DNA of 39,281 nucleotides from Parasitella parasitica (lineage: Eukaryota; Mucoromycota; Mucoromycetes; Mucorales; Mucoraceae): positions 70,709 to 109,989 of the forward strand of contig MU619255.1 of the NCBI GenBank assembly GCA_025201805.1. Direction: 5' to 3'. This document shows positions 1 to 10,518 of this stretch, piece by piece. The position numbers and the translations under genes are program-made. The notes under the pieces were generated by a model that was not told where the DNA came from, did no database searches, and saw only the letters and a program-made list of their open reading frames with translations. How positions within the stretch are numbered: position 1 is the first letter of the stretch; each line of letters starts with the position of its first letter.

Positions 1-61
1 AAGCAAACAGGTGAGTAAATCAAAGTGTGTTATTTTGTTTTTTTTATGGGACAACACTCAC

Positions 62-246
62 AGCAATGACATTAACAAGAGTCGTTTTACCACTATTTTG
101 AAGACCAACCAAGGTCAACTCCATTTCAGTCTAAAGACTCTTTTTGTCAGTCTCTAAAGGGATTAATGGATAGCAGCTTATAGCACGCTTACCTTGAAGA
201 ACAAACTTCTTAACCAATCTAACAGCCACTGTATAAGACCAGCCAT
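62..246 (-). CDS. ARL8: ARL8-type small GTPase, 5' end (partial)
   Basis: This is the beginning of an ADP-ribosylation-factor-like GTPase of the ARL8 group, which in animals sits on lysosomes and links them to motors and tethers. Exon 1 (193-246) encodes 18 residues, with the amphipathic start MAGLIQWLLDWLRSLFFK typical of ARL8. These proteins use an acetylated hydrophobic N-terminal helix, not a myristoylated Gly2. A donor GTAAGC follows. Exon 2 (62-130) continues in phase 0 with MELTLVGLQNSGKTTLVNVI, which contains the P-loop GLQNSGKT. A second donor GTGAGT follows at 61, and the remaining exons lie left of the window. The match to the family N-terminus plus P-loop is nearly residue by residue, so identity is secure although switch I/II and the NKxD motif are not visible. 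Confidence 0.9.
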
Positions 247-738
247 TTTATGTTTCTTTAATAGCAGCAGAAAAAAAGTAAAAGAAAAGGAGAAAAAGGA
301 AAAAGAAAAAACATCGTTTGAAAAAAAAAAATAGCTCCTTCTTATATCTAAAGCAGCAGCAGCTTCAGAGAGAGAGATAGAAAGCGAGAGCGGCCAGGTC
401 ACATGCCTACAAACGAGCATGCATTTTTTTTTCTTCAACGTATCTGATCAGTTCATGCTGAACTATGGCTTAATTCTAACTCGTTTCATTTCTTGGTTTC
501 TTCTTCAACACATTTCAGCATTTAAACACTAGATACAATATATTTTGTGGGCAAAACAGACATACACACACATATATATATACACACATTTCTTTAAAAT
601 AAGCATGTCGTTTTTTGGTGTTTAATTTATTACACGAATTTTCTAAATAGCACAAAATAGTGTATGTCTCTTTTGGATGTGGCTCTGTGGTTTGCGGACA
701 CAATTTTCTTCTATGATGCTATCAAAAAAAAATACAAC
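247..738. other. Spacer between ARL8 start and ACP 3' end
   Basis: This must hold the ARL8 promoter and 5'UTR and the ACP 3'UTR. It contains an A-rich stretch (about 268-331), a GA-rich stretch near 366-392 and a short CA/TA microsatellite at about 562-588. No coding potential is convincing; the ORFs here are low-complexity readings. Confidence 0.6.
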
Positions 739-1178
739 TTAGTGAGCATCAGCACGATGACTAATGTATTCCACAGCTTGCTTGGCAGTCTTGATATCGT
801 CAGCCTCCTTGTCAGGGATTTCGACAGAGAATTCTTCCTCAATTGCCATGACAACCTCAACAGTATCTAAGCTATCAAGTCCAAGATCCTTAACAAAGTG
901 GGCGTCGAGAGCAATCTACAGCCATACATTGATTAGATGCCATTTTCTTCCCCCCTCCCTCCCTAGTCGCAATCCAGTAATCTTACCTTGTTAGCTTCAA
1001 CTTTGTCGAAGCCTCTCAAAATGTCTAAAACACGAACTTCAATATCAGATTGAGACAATCCACCGCTTGAATAAAAGCGATATGCGATAGGTGAAGCAAT
1101 ACGAGAAGCAGACATGGCGGTGGGTCTCATGGCAGCAGCCTTGGCAGCAGCATTGAAAAGAACAGTGGGGCGGAGCAT
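739..1178 (-). CDS. ACP1: Mitochondrial acyl carrier protein (ACP/NDUFAB1 type)
   Basis: This encodes the acyl carrier of mitochondrial type II fatty-acid synthesis, which carries octanoyl (lipoate precursor) and longer acyl chains on a phosphopantetheine arm. It also serves as the complex I/ISC-associated subunit. There are two exons: 987-1178 (64 codons) and 739-915 (58 codons plus stop), joined in phase 0 across an intron of 71 nt (donor GTAAGA, acceptor TGTAG). The 122-residue product begins with an Ala/Arg-rich, acid-free presequence of about 38 residues, a typical matrix-targeting signal. The ACP domain follows, with the motif GLDSLDTVE; Ser79 is the predicted 4'-phosphopantetheine site. 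Helix III and IV residues ([17 protein letters not shown]) are standard. The partner enzyme FabG/OAR1 is encoded 8 kb away in the same window. Confidence 0.95.
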
Positions 1179-1352
1179 TGTTATATTACAGAATAGAGAG
1201 AGAGAGAGAGAGGGGGGTTGTTGTTTTGAAAGGAAAAAAAACGAATAGGTGAGAAAAGAAAAAGCGGGGATGTTTATTAGTGCCAGGGGCGCACACTGAT
1301 TTGAATTAACATAGACATTAGATTAGGTAAATCCACATAAATAAGCCACTAA

Positions 1353-2476
1353 TTATTTCTTCTTCAAACCAAACTGAAATCCTGCAGTCTTTTTCAATCC
1401 AAATGATAGTTTCTTGGGCTGTGATGTACTAGTATTTGTAGGAGGAGGCGGTGCAGAGGCCGTTGCTGTATTTGCTGGAATTGGGTTTGATTTGATTGCT
1501 GTACTCTTAGCTATTGGAATCGTGCTTGTTGACCAACTACCGCTAGTAGATGTAGATTCCATATTCGTCCATCCTCCACCACCACCACCGCCATAGCTGC
1601 TAATAACCGGGACTGTAGGTAATGCTGATGGCTTTGGTGATGGATCTGTCTGATGGCTGCCACCCAGTTTCTTTTGTAGTGCATCTTGCATTCGCTTCAG
1701 CTCTTTTTCCTCTCGTTTTCTCTCTCGGGCCAACTTCTTTTCTCTTTCAGACTGATTTATTGCTGAATTTCGAGTGTTTTCTTTCATATCTTTGAACCTC
1801 TATGGATATACATGGCAAAAGTAAGCTCAGGCTCTCACTAGATACCATACATGTGCGCCTACCTTTTTATGATGATGGTCGTAGCTTTGTAAATGCTGCT
1901 CGTACCCGCTAATGTTTTGGTATTGTTTATCGCATAATTCGCAATAAAAAGCTCTCTTGACCTGCTTTAATTCTTGAGCTATGGATTGCTTCTTTTCTAC
2001 TCGAAATTCTCTTTCTAATTTCTGTATCTCTGTTTCCTCCAGTTGCTTTTCGCTGTCTAGTGCCTTTCGTTTGGCTGTTGTCGACACATGTGTCGCCGTA
2101 TACTCTTCTGCTTTACCCACCCCCAAAGAGTCATCCTTGAGCTCAATGCGGATAGGATCGACTCTGCCTGTTGCTCTTTGTTAGTCGACCCTACGATGCG
2201 TTGTTTATGTTATTATTGTTCACCTTGTCCTTGCGATCCTAGCCCTTTTCCTGCTTGCCATCCCATCTTTTGCAGTAATTTGTATCCAATATTGCTCTCT
2301 GGGATATGCGTTTCCATCGATACTTGTATGGTGCTTTCATAATCGCTATATCCAGTGGAGGGCTGTTTTTGTTCAAGCAAATAGTCGTGGTCCTCGGCCT
2401 TTTTTTTTTGCGTTGTTGAAGAAAAAGAAGAGGTAAAATAAAATAAAGAATTTGTACGTTCTCTTTTCATCGCCAT
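1353..2476 (-). CDS. G-patch and C2H2 zinc-finger protein (GPATCH8/ZNF804-like)
   Basis: This is a probable nuclear RNA-processing factor. G-patch domains activate DEAH-box helicases, and the GPATCH8 family couples one to a matrin/U1-type zinc finger. There are three exons: 2224-2476, 1863-2167 and 1353-1799; phases 1 and 0 agree, giving 334 residues. Exon 1 carries the G-patch (IGYKLLQKMGWQAGKGLG). It is completed across the first intron by GQGRVDPIRIELK, the usual family continuation. Exon 2 carries FYCELCDKQYQN with a downstream HLQSYDHHHKK, the C-x2-C/H-x5-H finger. Exon 3 begins RFKDMKEN and continues into a charged helix (residues about 195-220), then a low-complexity Gly/Ser/Thr/Pro tail with two FGLKK boxes, the second at the very C-terminus. 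The first Met at 2476 is chosen by frame; a Met just before the G-patch is an alternative start. Confidence 0.9.
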
Positions 2477-4131
2477 TCGCTTCCTTGTCTATTTACCTGT
2501 GTAAACTTTGAGCTGTTCATGGTTATCTTTCAACTGTTTTACGAATATGCTGGCGTGAAAGAAAAAGCAGAAAGCTGTTGGAATCGTGTTTTTTGTGTAG
2601 TCACCGCCATTAAAAGTTGTGTGTAATAGTATATGCAAACTTCTGCCAGCAATCGACAGTTTGTTGCCTAGATACAGGTATCTTCAGGGAGAAAAGAATG
2701 TTAAGAGACATGCTCGTTAATAAATCAATAAACCAGTACAGTCTCTCTGTAAAACACTATTCATTTTCTTTCCAGCTTAAAGCCTGTTTGTAGAAAAATC
2801 TCTCTTCAAACGGCACATTTGATTCGAACAAGGCAGACTGGATACCATGACTTTTGTACAATAAAGATATGCATTTACCCGTTTAGAGTACAGGCAAAAC
2901 AAGTAAGTAGGACCCTATCCTAAGAGAGTCTCTTGCTCTGGCAAAGTTGAGTGGCAGTGGTGAGATATTGAAGACCCCCTACTTGAAATGCAATTTATCA
3001 GCATATGCGTTCGGCTCTTTGCATTTTCTCTCCCTTTTGGCTTGATCAGGTATTCGCATCATGATTCTACCATACATGCTTCAAACCTTTGTCTACTCTC
3101 TGGGGTTTATAGTATTATTTTTTCCAACCAAAAATATGCTCTGAAGATGCTTCTTTTGATGATGGTACTCCAAGTATCGGGCCAAAGAGGCTCTTCCGAT
3201 GTTGTTAGAGGTAGTTACCTTTGACCAACACATTATGCTACTAAATCTAAAACCTCCGCTTGTCTTTATAGTTTTTCTGTTGGGTATATAAACGCAACAC
3301 CCAAAGTTGAAATTGACGCATTGGCAACATTATTACTGTCATACTTGTATTTTTTTTTGTTTATGCCTTTGTTTACATGAATAGTAAGAGGAAAACAACA
3401 TTCAGGTCCACGTGTATTACAAGCGAAACAGATACCACTCATTTTTGGCTATAAAGACGCCCTGTGACAAAGTGTTTATCGACAAATGACCTTTTAACAA
3501 CCAAGATAAATGTAGTCAATGGACACCAACCCAGGCTTTTCTTAATCATGAACGCTGATGCTGATCGCGCGCCTTCATTTTCTGACAACATATCATCTAT
3601 ACATTACATATGCTCACAATGTGATAAATGCCATACGTTGCAGGAAAGAAAAACCCACTTGCACACATTGCTTGATACTCGTCGACGACTTTGCAGAGCA
3701 TTTTAATGCAATTGAACTCTGATGCGTACGCAAAAACATCTTGTTCTTTTATTGTATGATACTATTGTTAATTGTTTTGTACAGACTTGTAGTCCATTGT
3801 TGTCCTGCACAAGGCTTTTTGTGGCACGGAAACAGAGACACAAACAGCTACAGCAGATCATTGTATTTCGCCAAATACAGAATTTTATGTGTAACTTGAG
3901 CCAAGGATCTGTTACTGCGAAGAATCAATGCCACAGCACCCATGGTTTGGATGTGGAGGCCTCCTACTGTTCTACCCTGATTTTACAGTATAAATAGGCC
4001 TTCTTTTTCTCTTTGCTCCATTCCTTTCTCTTTTCATGACATACACAAAATATTTGGCTTAGCCTCTCTCAAATATACCACACATACACAACGCATATAT
4101 ATATAAAAGTACTTTTTACCAGCTAAAACAA
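2477..4131. other. Long divergent intergenic region
   Basis: This 1.65 kb lies between the divergently transcribed G-patch gene and the 4,132 gene. TATA-like elements occur at about 3284, 3449 and 3989, and there is one CACGTG palindrome at 3409-3414. Short ORFs (for example 3549-3706, ending in a Cys/His-rich stretch) have no family resemblance and no supporting splice structure. No gene is called. Confidence 0.5.
3989..3996 (+). promoter_or_regulatory. TATA box of the 4,132 gene
   Basis: A perfect TATAAATA lies 136-143 nt upstream of the ATG. It is followed by a CT-rich tract, the usual fungal core-promoter layout. A second TATATAAAAG at about 4099 lies too close to the ATG to serve as the main element. 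Confidence 0.6.
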
Positions 4132-4785
4132 ATGTCACCCATTGACCAAAGTGATCTCAACAATTTTACCACTGGAAGCATACACCCACATTACAAAAAC
4201 ATTCCCTTGGACCTCACAGTCTCGCCTTTGGAAGAGTACTTTCGCGATATGCACTTGCTATCCCGAGATGAGCAAGCGCACAGTAAAGAGCCCGAGTTGT
4301 TCTCTGATAATACGACGGCAGCATCTTCCGAAGACTCATTGATTATCGATAATCGAGCAAAACCAATTCTGATCCCAGGAAAATCGATTCCGATCGATGC
4401 TCGTTTAAAAAGAAGAAGGGGCAGAAGAGAGCGTCTATCAAAAACTGTGCCTAATACATTGAGTGATTTTGCTGCGCTCCAGGGCATGAATGCAGGACTA
4501 AACCTTGCTGCTCTTCCTGAAGAGACAGAAATCATCAACCCAATGTCTGAAATAGGAAATTCAACTTTTACTGTGGGAAGCTTGGTGGACAGACCACCTG
4601 TACCTTGGCCAGCATCCATTACTGCAGCAGCACATGACGGTAAACGTAAAATCCGCTATTTACGCCAAAAGCAAGGAAATGACGGAGCAAAAGGCTCTAT
4701 CAATGAAGGTGATATCTTTTTATACGAAGAAGACAATGACGAACACGAATCTGACCATATTTCTGGCATATCTATCTCCTACTAG
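4132..4785 (+). CDS. Hypothetical basic/acidic protein, single exon
   Basis: This is an uninterrupted 217-codon frame starting at an ATG with favourable context (AAAACAAATGTC) downstream of a good TATA box. I do not recognise the family. Visible features are a strongly basic cluster RLKRRRGRRERLSK at about residues 91-104 (likely nuclear localisation signal), a hydrophobic Ala/Leu/Pro middle (LSDFAALQGMNAGLNLAALP), and a Pro/Trp motif DRPPVPWPASI. A second basic patch (GKRKIRYLRQKQ) follows, then an acidic C-terminus rich in Glu/Asp/His. The balanced codon use and the promoter make it likely real. It could be a regulatory or scaffold protein of the nucleus; there is no direct evidence of function. 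Confidence 0.7.
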   Translation: MSPIDQSDLNNFTTGSIHPHYKNIPLDLTVSPLEEYFRDMHLLSRDEQAHSKEPELFSDNTTAASSEDSLIIDNRAKPILIPGKSIPIDARLKRRRGRRERLSKTVPNTLSDFAALQGMNAGLNLAALPEETEIINPMSEIGNSTFTVGSLVDRPPVPWPASITAAAHDGKRKIRYLRQKQGNDGAKGSINEGDIFLYEEDNDEHESDHISGISISY

Positions 4786-6495
4786 CCTTAATTTTATCCA
4801 CATTATATAAATATATATATGATATCCTTACACTGAGATTTGTTCCTTTAGCTATAGCTCATTCCACCCTAATTTCCCCAAAATAAAAACTTGTATTTCC
4901 TTTTAGACTTTAGCTGCAGAAAGTCATTAAAAAATGACGGTGCATTGATGTATTCCGGCTATCAAATTGTCGCTGACAAGTAGTAGCAAAAAGAAAAACA
5001 CTGCATGACAAAAATGAGCTCATTTTCCAAATCGGAAGCTAGTATGAATGATACAAAGTGATCTGGTGATGCTGTAGCATGGCAGTAATTAAAACAACAA
5101 TGTATACATAGGTTGTCAATTCATTTATTTTCAAAAAGATTTGCGCACAGCGTGCTGTTTGCCATCCTTACTAAAGCCTCTCATTGTGTTCTAGTAGGCT
5201 ATACCGAGCGCATTTGCATTGAGCTGGGATTTGCGAGAAACTAGTTGGGACAAATTCATCTCATCGTGTGCATTAAAAAAAAAAGCACACACACTTTTAT
5301 TTGCGATTCATTGTCTGAGAGGTGGATTAGTACTATGATCATTACTTGATTTATCTTTATGCACATTAATCATATGCACCATTGCTTGTGCAAAGTACTT
5401 GTTTAGCAGGTTTATGGATCTGAAAAGTTTGACTCGAAGGATGAAAAAAAAAAGTTCTTTCATCTTTTGTGGATGGTGTTTGTATGAATATTATTAACAG
5501 TGTTCTATCTCAAGAGCATTGATAGCGCCATGTACTTTGATCACACGCTGCGATGATCATGCGTCTTTTATTGTCATTGGAAGGATAACTGCCATAGTAG
5601 GGCATGCAAAAAAAGAAAAAATGCTGCAGTAGTACATACGATTTTTCATTCCACTGATTAACGTTACGCTACATACGACTGATGGCTTCAAAAAAAATCT
5701 GCTTTAACGTCTATACAACTTGAATCGTACGTGACGACATATTCAACGTACAAAGCATTTGGTTAGATAGTCCTATGCAGCTTAGGCACCATCAGCTGGC
5801 CGTACCATATATCAGTTTATATTTTTTTTTTTATTATGCATCAGATTTATCTTTGTATTTAAGCGGAATACTGAACAATTCGAGCGAAATACATTAAATA
5901 CAAAAGGACGAAAAATAGTTCTCTGTAAAGCAATGAAGTTGAGTTTACTAATATAGTCGTAATGTTGGTTTCACCACCAATCTGTTTTATTGACATTATT
6001 GAAGTTTGATGTATATGTCTCAATTAACGAAACAAGAAATGAACACTCAATACTTTGAATTTTCGTATTTTGGATGATTAGCTGTTGCTCTACGCTTGTA
6101 TGCAGACTTTTAAAAGTTTGGACGTCAGGAAAAATATACACATCAAGCATTAGCATTTTTAAAATATAAATTATTACTAATAAACACGGAATCAATCTTT
6201 TTTCATCAAAGATTCAAAACTATTCAGATGTTTTGCTATTTCACTCGTTAGGCCTCCAAATCCAATAATAATAAGGATTTGTATTGACAGTGCTTCCCCA
6301 ATTGGCGGTATACATTAGATTATGTACAAGCATGAACTGAGCGCACAGTCTTCAGCTCTGAGACTTCAATCAAGTGCATACAGCGTTTAACACACGTGCA
6401 ACAAGAACAAGAAAGCAAATTTTTTGGCGCATATAGCAGCTTTTTCTTCTTTCTCTCTCTCTTTGCAACAGAAAAAAAATTTTCTTTACAAAATC
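4786..6495. other. Gene-poor AT-rich spacer
   Basis: This 1.7 kb holds the 3'UTR of the preceding gene and the promoter of the hAT-derived gene. A CACGTG E-box-like palindrome at 6393-6398 lies about 100 nt upstream of the predicted ATG. No coding region, RNA gene or repeat structure is convincing; the 5971-6195 minus-strand frame is low in support. Confidence 0.5.
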
Positions 6496-9332
6496 ATGCG
6501 CCATCGAGCTGAACGAATCCCTCGAGTAATTGCAATTGATGTCAGTTCAGATGAATATGGTAACGACGAGGAAGCAATGAACAGTAGTGTCACTCAGGAG
6601 ACAGAATCTGCAGGCGCTGAAGAGTCCTCCAATGATTCTTCAGCTACATCGTCTGCTGCTAATTCTGATGACAACGCCTTATTCGATAGCGAAGAAGACG
6701 ACAGTGAGCAAGAGAAAAAAGAGCAGGAGGCTTCAGAGGGAGAGAAAATGCCTGAAGAAAATTTACAAAAAACAAGCAGGGCTACCATTACGTGCAAAGT
6801 CAACACTCAAGTTGAAAGTGTCTTGAAAGCCTGTCTTGCATTGCTCGAAACCAATACATCAGAAACTCAAAGTAACCAAGAGCAAGTAAATCAAGAGCAA
6901 GATGCTACTCAAAATTCATATATAAACTCTTGGGCCCTTCAAAATGGATATGGATATTATATGAACAATCAGTTCTATTGTTTTTTCAACCGAGAAAGCT
7001 GCTGCAATGCTTCGTTTCCTAATAATCACCTTTTATCCCTACATTTGGAAAAAGTTCACAACGTGCCAAAGGCAATTGGTAAGCCATATTAATTTATTCC
7101 CAACCCAAGGACTGATTGTTGTTTGGATAGACGAGAGATATAGTAGAGAACACTTTAGAGACAAGAAAATGGCTCACTGGCTTATCGCTACAAATTTACC
7201 AATCAAAATAGTGCTTAGTAGTCATTTCAATGTTTTTATGCGAGCTACTCGTGAGCAACCAAGCACGTCTGTACCTGCAGTGTCCAAAGAAGGAGTCCAA
7301 AGGATGATACGGGCAGAAGTCGATATTATATCTGCAGAACTATCACAGCGATTGAAAAATATTGAGCACATATCACTCGTTGTTAACCAATGGAAAGACG
7401 CTAATCAAAATAGCATCCTATTTCTGTCAATCTTCTTTATCGACGAGGATTGGAATAAAAAAACACTCGTCATTGCAGCCGAGCCATTGCACAATGAGGA
7501 ATCCAGTAAGGCACCGTCTGCTTGCTATATTCATCCACCATTAACCACTTTTCTTCTTTCTTAGGAACAAATATTCTACTCAAAATTGTTCTTGTATTGA
7601 AGGATTTAGATATTTTGGGGAAAATCTATTCAATAACTTGTTACGAAACCGATCTTTTCGAAGAATCACATTTGTTTGCTTATATAGAGAAAATCATGGG
7701 CAAAAATGAAATGCAATTGGTCCAAGATAGAGTGTACAGTAAATTGCTGGATAAAATGGTCATAGAATTACGCGTTGAATTACTATCTTCCTTAAGATAT
7801 GATTGTGAACCGTTGAAAAAAATTCTCAGAGAGATCGACAACTGCAAGTAGGTCTTATAGACTGGAGATTAACTAACACGCTTACAAATATGCATACACG
7901 TATTTTTTTTTTTTTTTTTTTTTCAGAGGTTTTACTAAAAGATTGTTAATGAACTATCAAACAACCTCCCCATTGGCCTTTGAAATCGATTGTAGCTCTA
8001 TCTTTCGGAATTTTGTCAACTGCCTTTCCCGAACACTTTTTTTTATAGCTGTAACATGGTCCTCAAGGAAATGCAGCCTTACTCGATTAAACTCATGAAG
8101 GCCTATCTCGAAAACAAGCATAATCACCATATTGATTGTACAATGCGGCGATACATGATCAATGAAGTAGATGAAGAGTGCATGGAGCAAATAATTCAGC
8201 TTGACAACGAGTTGGCTTACATCTGTGAATGGCTCTATGAAGTTGCGTAAGCATACATTATGCCCATTTTGGATTGACCATCTGCTAATCATTTCATCGT
8301 GAATGCATAGCGAAAGGAATTGCACTATTGCCAATAAGGCATATGTTATCTGCTGCGAACTTGGCAATTCCATCAAAAAACTAGCTGAATTAAGAAGCTC
8401 CAGAAGAGCCATACACAAATCCACAACAGCCAAAAACTGCGAAGTCTCTGATGCGGTTAAAAAGGCTACTTGTATGAAAAGACCACTTGAAGCTATGCAC
8501 AAAATCTTGAGTGCCTACCGCTCCAAACTTGAACGGGGTCAAGCTCATGTAGAGGCGTTTGTCTACGATTCTTACGCATACAACGATTCTTACTTTAGCG
8601 CGTCCAAGGCTTTATCTCTGTCTAAACAGCCAAAAAGCCTTACTGTCATTCTTGAGGATATTGCAAATCAGGGCGATAAACGGCACCGTGGCGTCGATAT
8701 CATTGATCTTTTGGGATTCAACAATGAAAAAAGGTTTTCCGTGATAATTGGCTTATTTCAATCCGCTTTCTAACACTGTTTCTAGACAACAATATGAAGA
8801 TCCTGATCTCGCAACCAGCAGTAGTAACAATATCATTAGTGGGAAAAGACGTCGATCCAATCAATCAACCGTCATCGCAGAACCCACACCTAATCAAGCC
8901 ATCACTGACCAAATTCAGTTGTTTCGTCAAAAGCAGCTGGAGTACTTTAGAAAATACCCTGATCCCAGCGTCGTTTCCAGTAGTAAGATTGCAGTATTTA
9001 ATTTGAACAACGTACCATTAACTGTGTGTACATTTCTTTTGCCAGATTTACCGCACTCTAGAATCAGGTCCATTTTGAGCGATCATACGGTGGTCGGTCA
9101 GTTCAATTTCTGGAAGCAAGAAAATCAGAAACAAATACCAGTGCTTGTTCAACATACAAAAAAAGTATTTGCTATTCCCACTACATCACAGGAATGCGTA
9201 AGGTCTTTTGATTCGGTCAAGAAATTATATACGCAAATTGCTGAGCAGGAAGCAGATAGTGATGTCGATTTTATTTGTAAACGTGCGCTTCTTTCCGTTT
9301 GGAGCGTTGATTTCAATTTGTTTAAAGATTAA
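6496..9332 (+). CDS. hAT-transposase-derived protein, probably domesticated
   Basis: The best model is 6496-7078, 7131-7505, 7565-7847, (7927-7944), 8049-8246, 8311-8733 and 8786-9332, all phase-consistent, about 808 residues. The 18-nt fourth exon is optional because skipping it keeps frame. The N-terminus is acidic and Ser-rich, followed by a degenerate Cys/His finger (about residues 160-190). Then comes hAT RNase-H-like sequence: LIATNLPIKIV (family LPF segment), ISLVVNQWKDANQNS (family ISLTTDxWTS) and ILGKIYSITCYETD (family I-x-TDN). The C-terminus has the hAT dimerisation signature FWKQENQKQIPVLVQ...FAIPTTSQECVRSF. The first two expected catalytic Asp positions read Asn (7385-7387) and Tyr (7642-7644), so transposition activity is unlikely. 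The intact multi-intron frame argues for a host gene, such as a DNA-binding regulator, not a decaying element. Confidence 0.75.
8983..9045 (+). other. Possible in-frame (optional) intron in the hAT-derived gene
   Basis: This 63-nt segment starts GTAAGA, contains a CATTAACTG branch-like site and ends TTTCTTTTGCCAG. It is a strong intron by consensus. Because 63 is divisible by three and has no stop, retention merely adds 21 residues before the dimerisation domain. Splicing or retention cannot be decided from sequence alone. Confidence 0.55.
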
Positions 9333-9595
9333 GTCGAATGTTCTATAAAGAAAAAGCAGCTTAGTACTTAACCATACCATAAATAATACCTGCATATAAA
9401 GTTAACAAATACAATATCATGCTATTATCGCTGTAAATAATAATTTGCAGACACCTCTCTGGGGTTCAAAAACTTATCCATGCAACAAAAGTGCCATCAG
9501 TTTTTACAGCCATTTGAACGTATTTCAAGCCCCCCTTCCTCCCTCAAACGATTTGCTTTTTATTTCATTTATTACATATAAATAAAAAAAAGGAA

Positions 9596-10386
9596 ATGAG
9601 CTTTGCTCACAAGACAGCCATTATCACAGGTGCTACTCGAGGCATTGGATTGAATATCGCACAGGCATTTGCCAAGCAAGGTGCTCGTACCATTTTAATT
9701 GGCCGTGATAGTGATCGCGTCAAGCACATTGAGCAAACCTTTCGATCAACATACACCCAGCAAGATCATCAAGGCATTGCACTGGATGTAACTAATAAAG
9801 ATGCGATAGACCAATTGTTCAAGGTTTGAATAATTGGATAAAATCCAAATGTAAATTTCACTGACAATGGTACATTTAGCAAACATTAAAAGGCCAACAG
9901 ATTGATTATTTAATTAATGCAGCGGGTATTTCAAGGGATAGTTTATTGATCCAATTAAAGGATCAAGATCTTCAAGACATCATCAATACAAACTTATTAG
10001 GGACCATGAGAATGACCCAACATGCCACTAAATCCATGATGCGAAAGAGAAAAGGCGGATGTATCATCAACATCTCCAGCGTTATCGGTATCCATGGCAA
10101 CGTGGGCCAGTCGGCCTACAGTGCGTCTAAAGCAGGTATCATTGGATTCACTCGATCATTAGCCAAAGAGGTGGGCCCCGCAAAAATTCGAGTCAATGCA
10201 ATTGCGCCAGGATTCATTGATACAGACATGACATCTGGTATTGCCGATAAGGAGAAAATATTAAAATTAATACCGCTTGGTAAATTTGGCAGTGTGCAAG
10301 ATGTCTCCTTGGCAGCGCTTTTCATTGCACAATCCGAATACATTCACGGCCAAGTTTTATCAATTGACGGCGGGTTGGTTCTTTGA
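9596..10386 (+). CDS. OAR1: 3-oxoacyl-ACP reductase (FabG/OAR1-type SDR)
   Basis: This is a short-chain dehydrogenase that reduces 3-ketoacyl-ACP with NADPH, the second step of each mitochondrial FAS II cycle. Exons 9596-9823 and 9880-10386 join in phase 0 across a 56-nt intron (donor GTTTGA, acceptor TTTAG). The 244-residue product has the canonical bacterial FabG length. Signatures are TGATRGIG at 11-18 (nucleotide-binding glycines), INAAG at 88-92, catalytic Ser143 in NISS, Tyr156 and Lys160 in YSASK, and the PGFIDTDM loop. The C-terminus GQVLSIDGGLVL is typical. No cleavable presequence precedes the Rossmann fold, as in animal CBR4, so import may use an internal signal. A TATA-like AT-rich tract lies directly upstream. 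The mitochondrial ACP gene at 739-1178 encodes its carrier. Confidence 0.93.
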
Positions 10387-10454
10387 GCTGAGCATATTCA
10401 TGATGTACAATATTCGGATTTAATGTTTAACCACAACATCCAATGTTTTTCTAG

Positions 10455-10464
10455 TATTTAAATA
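10455..10464 (+). promoter_or_regulatory. TATA-like element of the P4-ATPase gene
   Basis: TATTTAAATA is followed by a long CT-rich tract. Transcription would be expected about 30-60 nt downstream. That places the start site after every upstream ATG, which bears on the missing start codon of the flippase. Confidence 0.45.
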
Positions 10465-10518
10465 GTTTGCACTCTTCTTATCCTTTTTTTCCTTTTTTTT
10501 TTTCTTATTGTTACACAT

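Noticed and set aside
178-438. 86-residue minus-strand ORF
   Set aside because: Only its last 18 residues are real (ARL8 exon 1); the rest is A- and GA-rich 5' sequence.
3464-3706. Small Cys/His-rich ORF possibly a zinc-finger peptide
   Set aside because: Cys and His spacing fits no known finger, there is no splice partner, and the region is otherwise noncoding.
7957-8502. 181-codon minus-strand frame with some hAT-like words
   Set aside because: It is antisense to phase-consistent plus-strand exons and crosses a good plus-strand intron (8247-8310); best explained as a shadow frame.
10400-10465. Upstream mini-exon (ATGAT|GT) supplying the P4-ATPase start
   Set aside because: Neither available acceptor gives the required phase, and it lies upstream of the likely TATA box.
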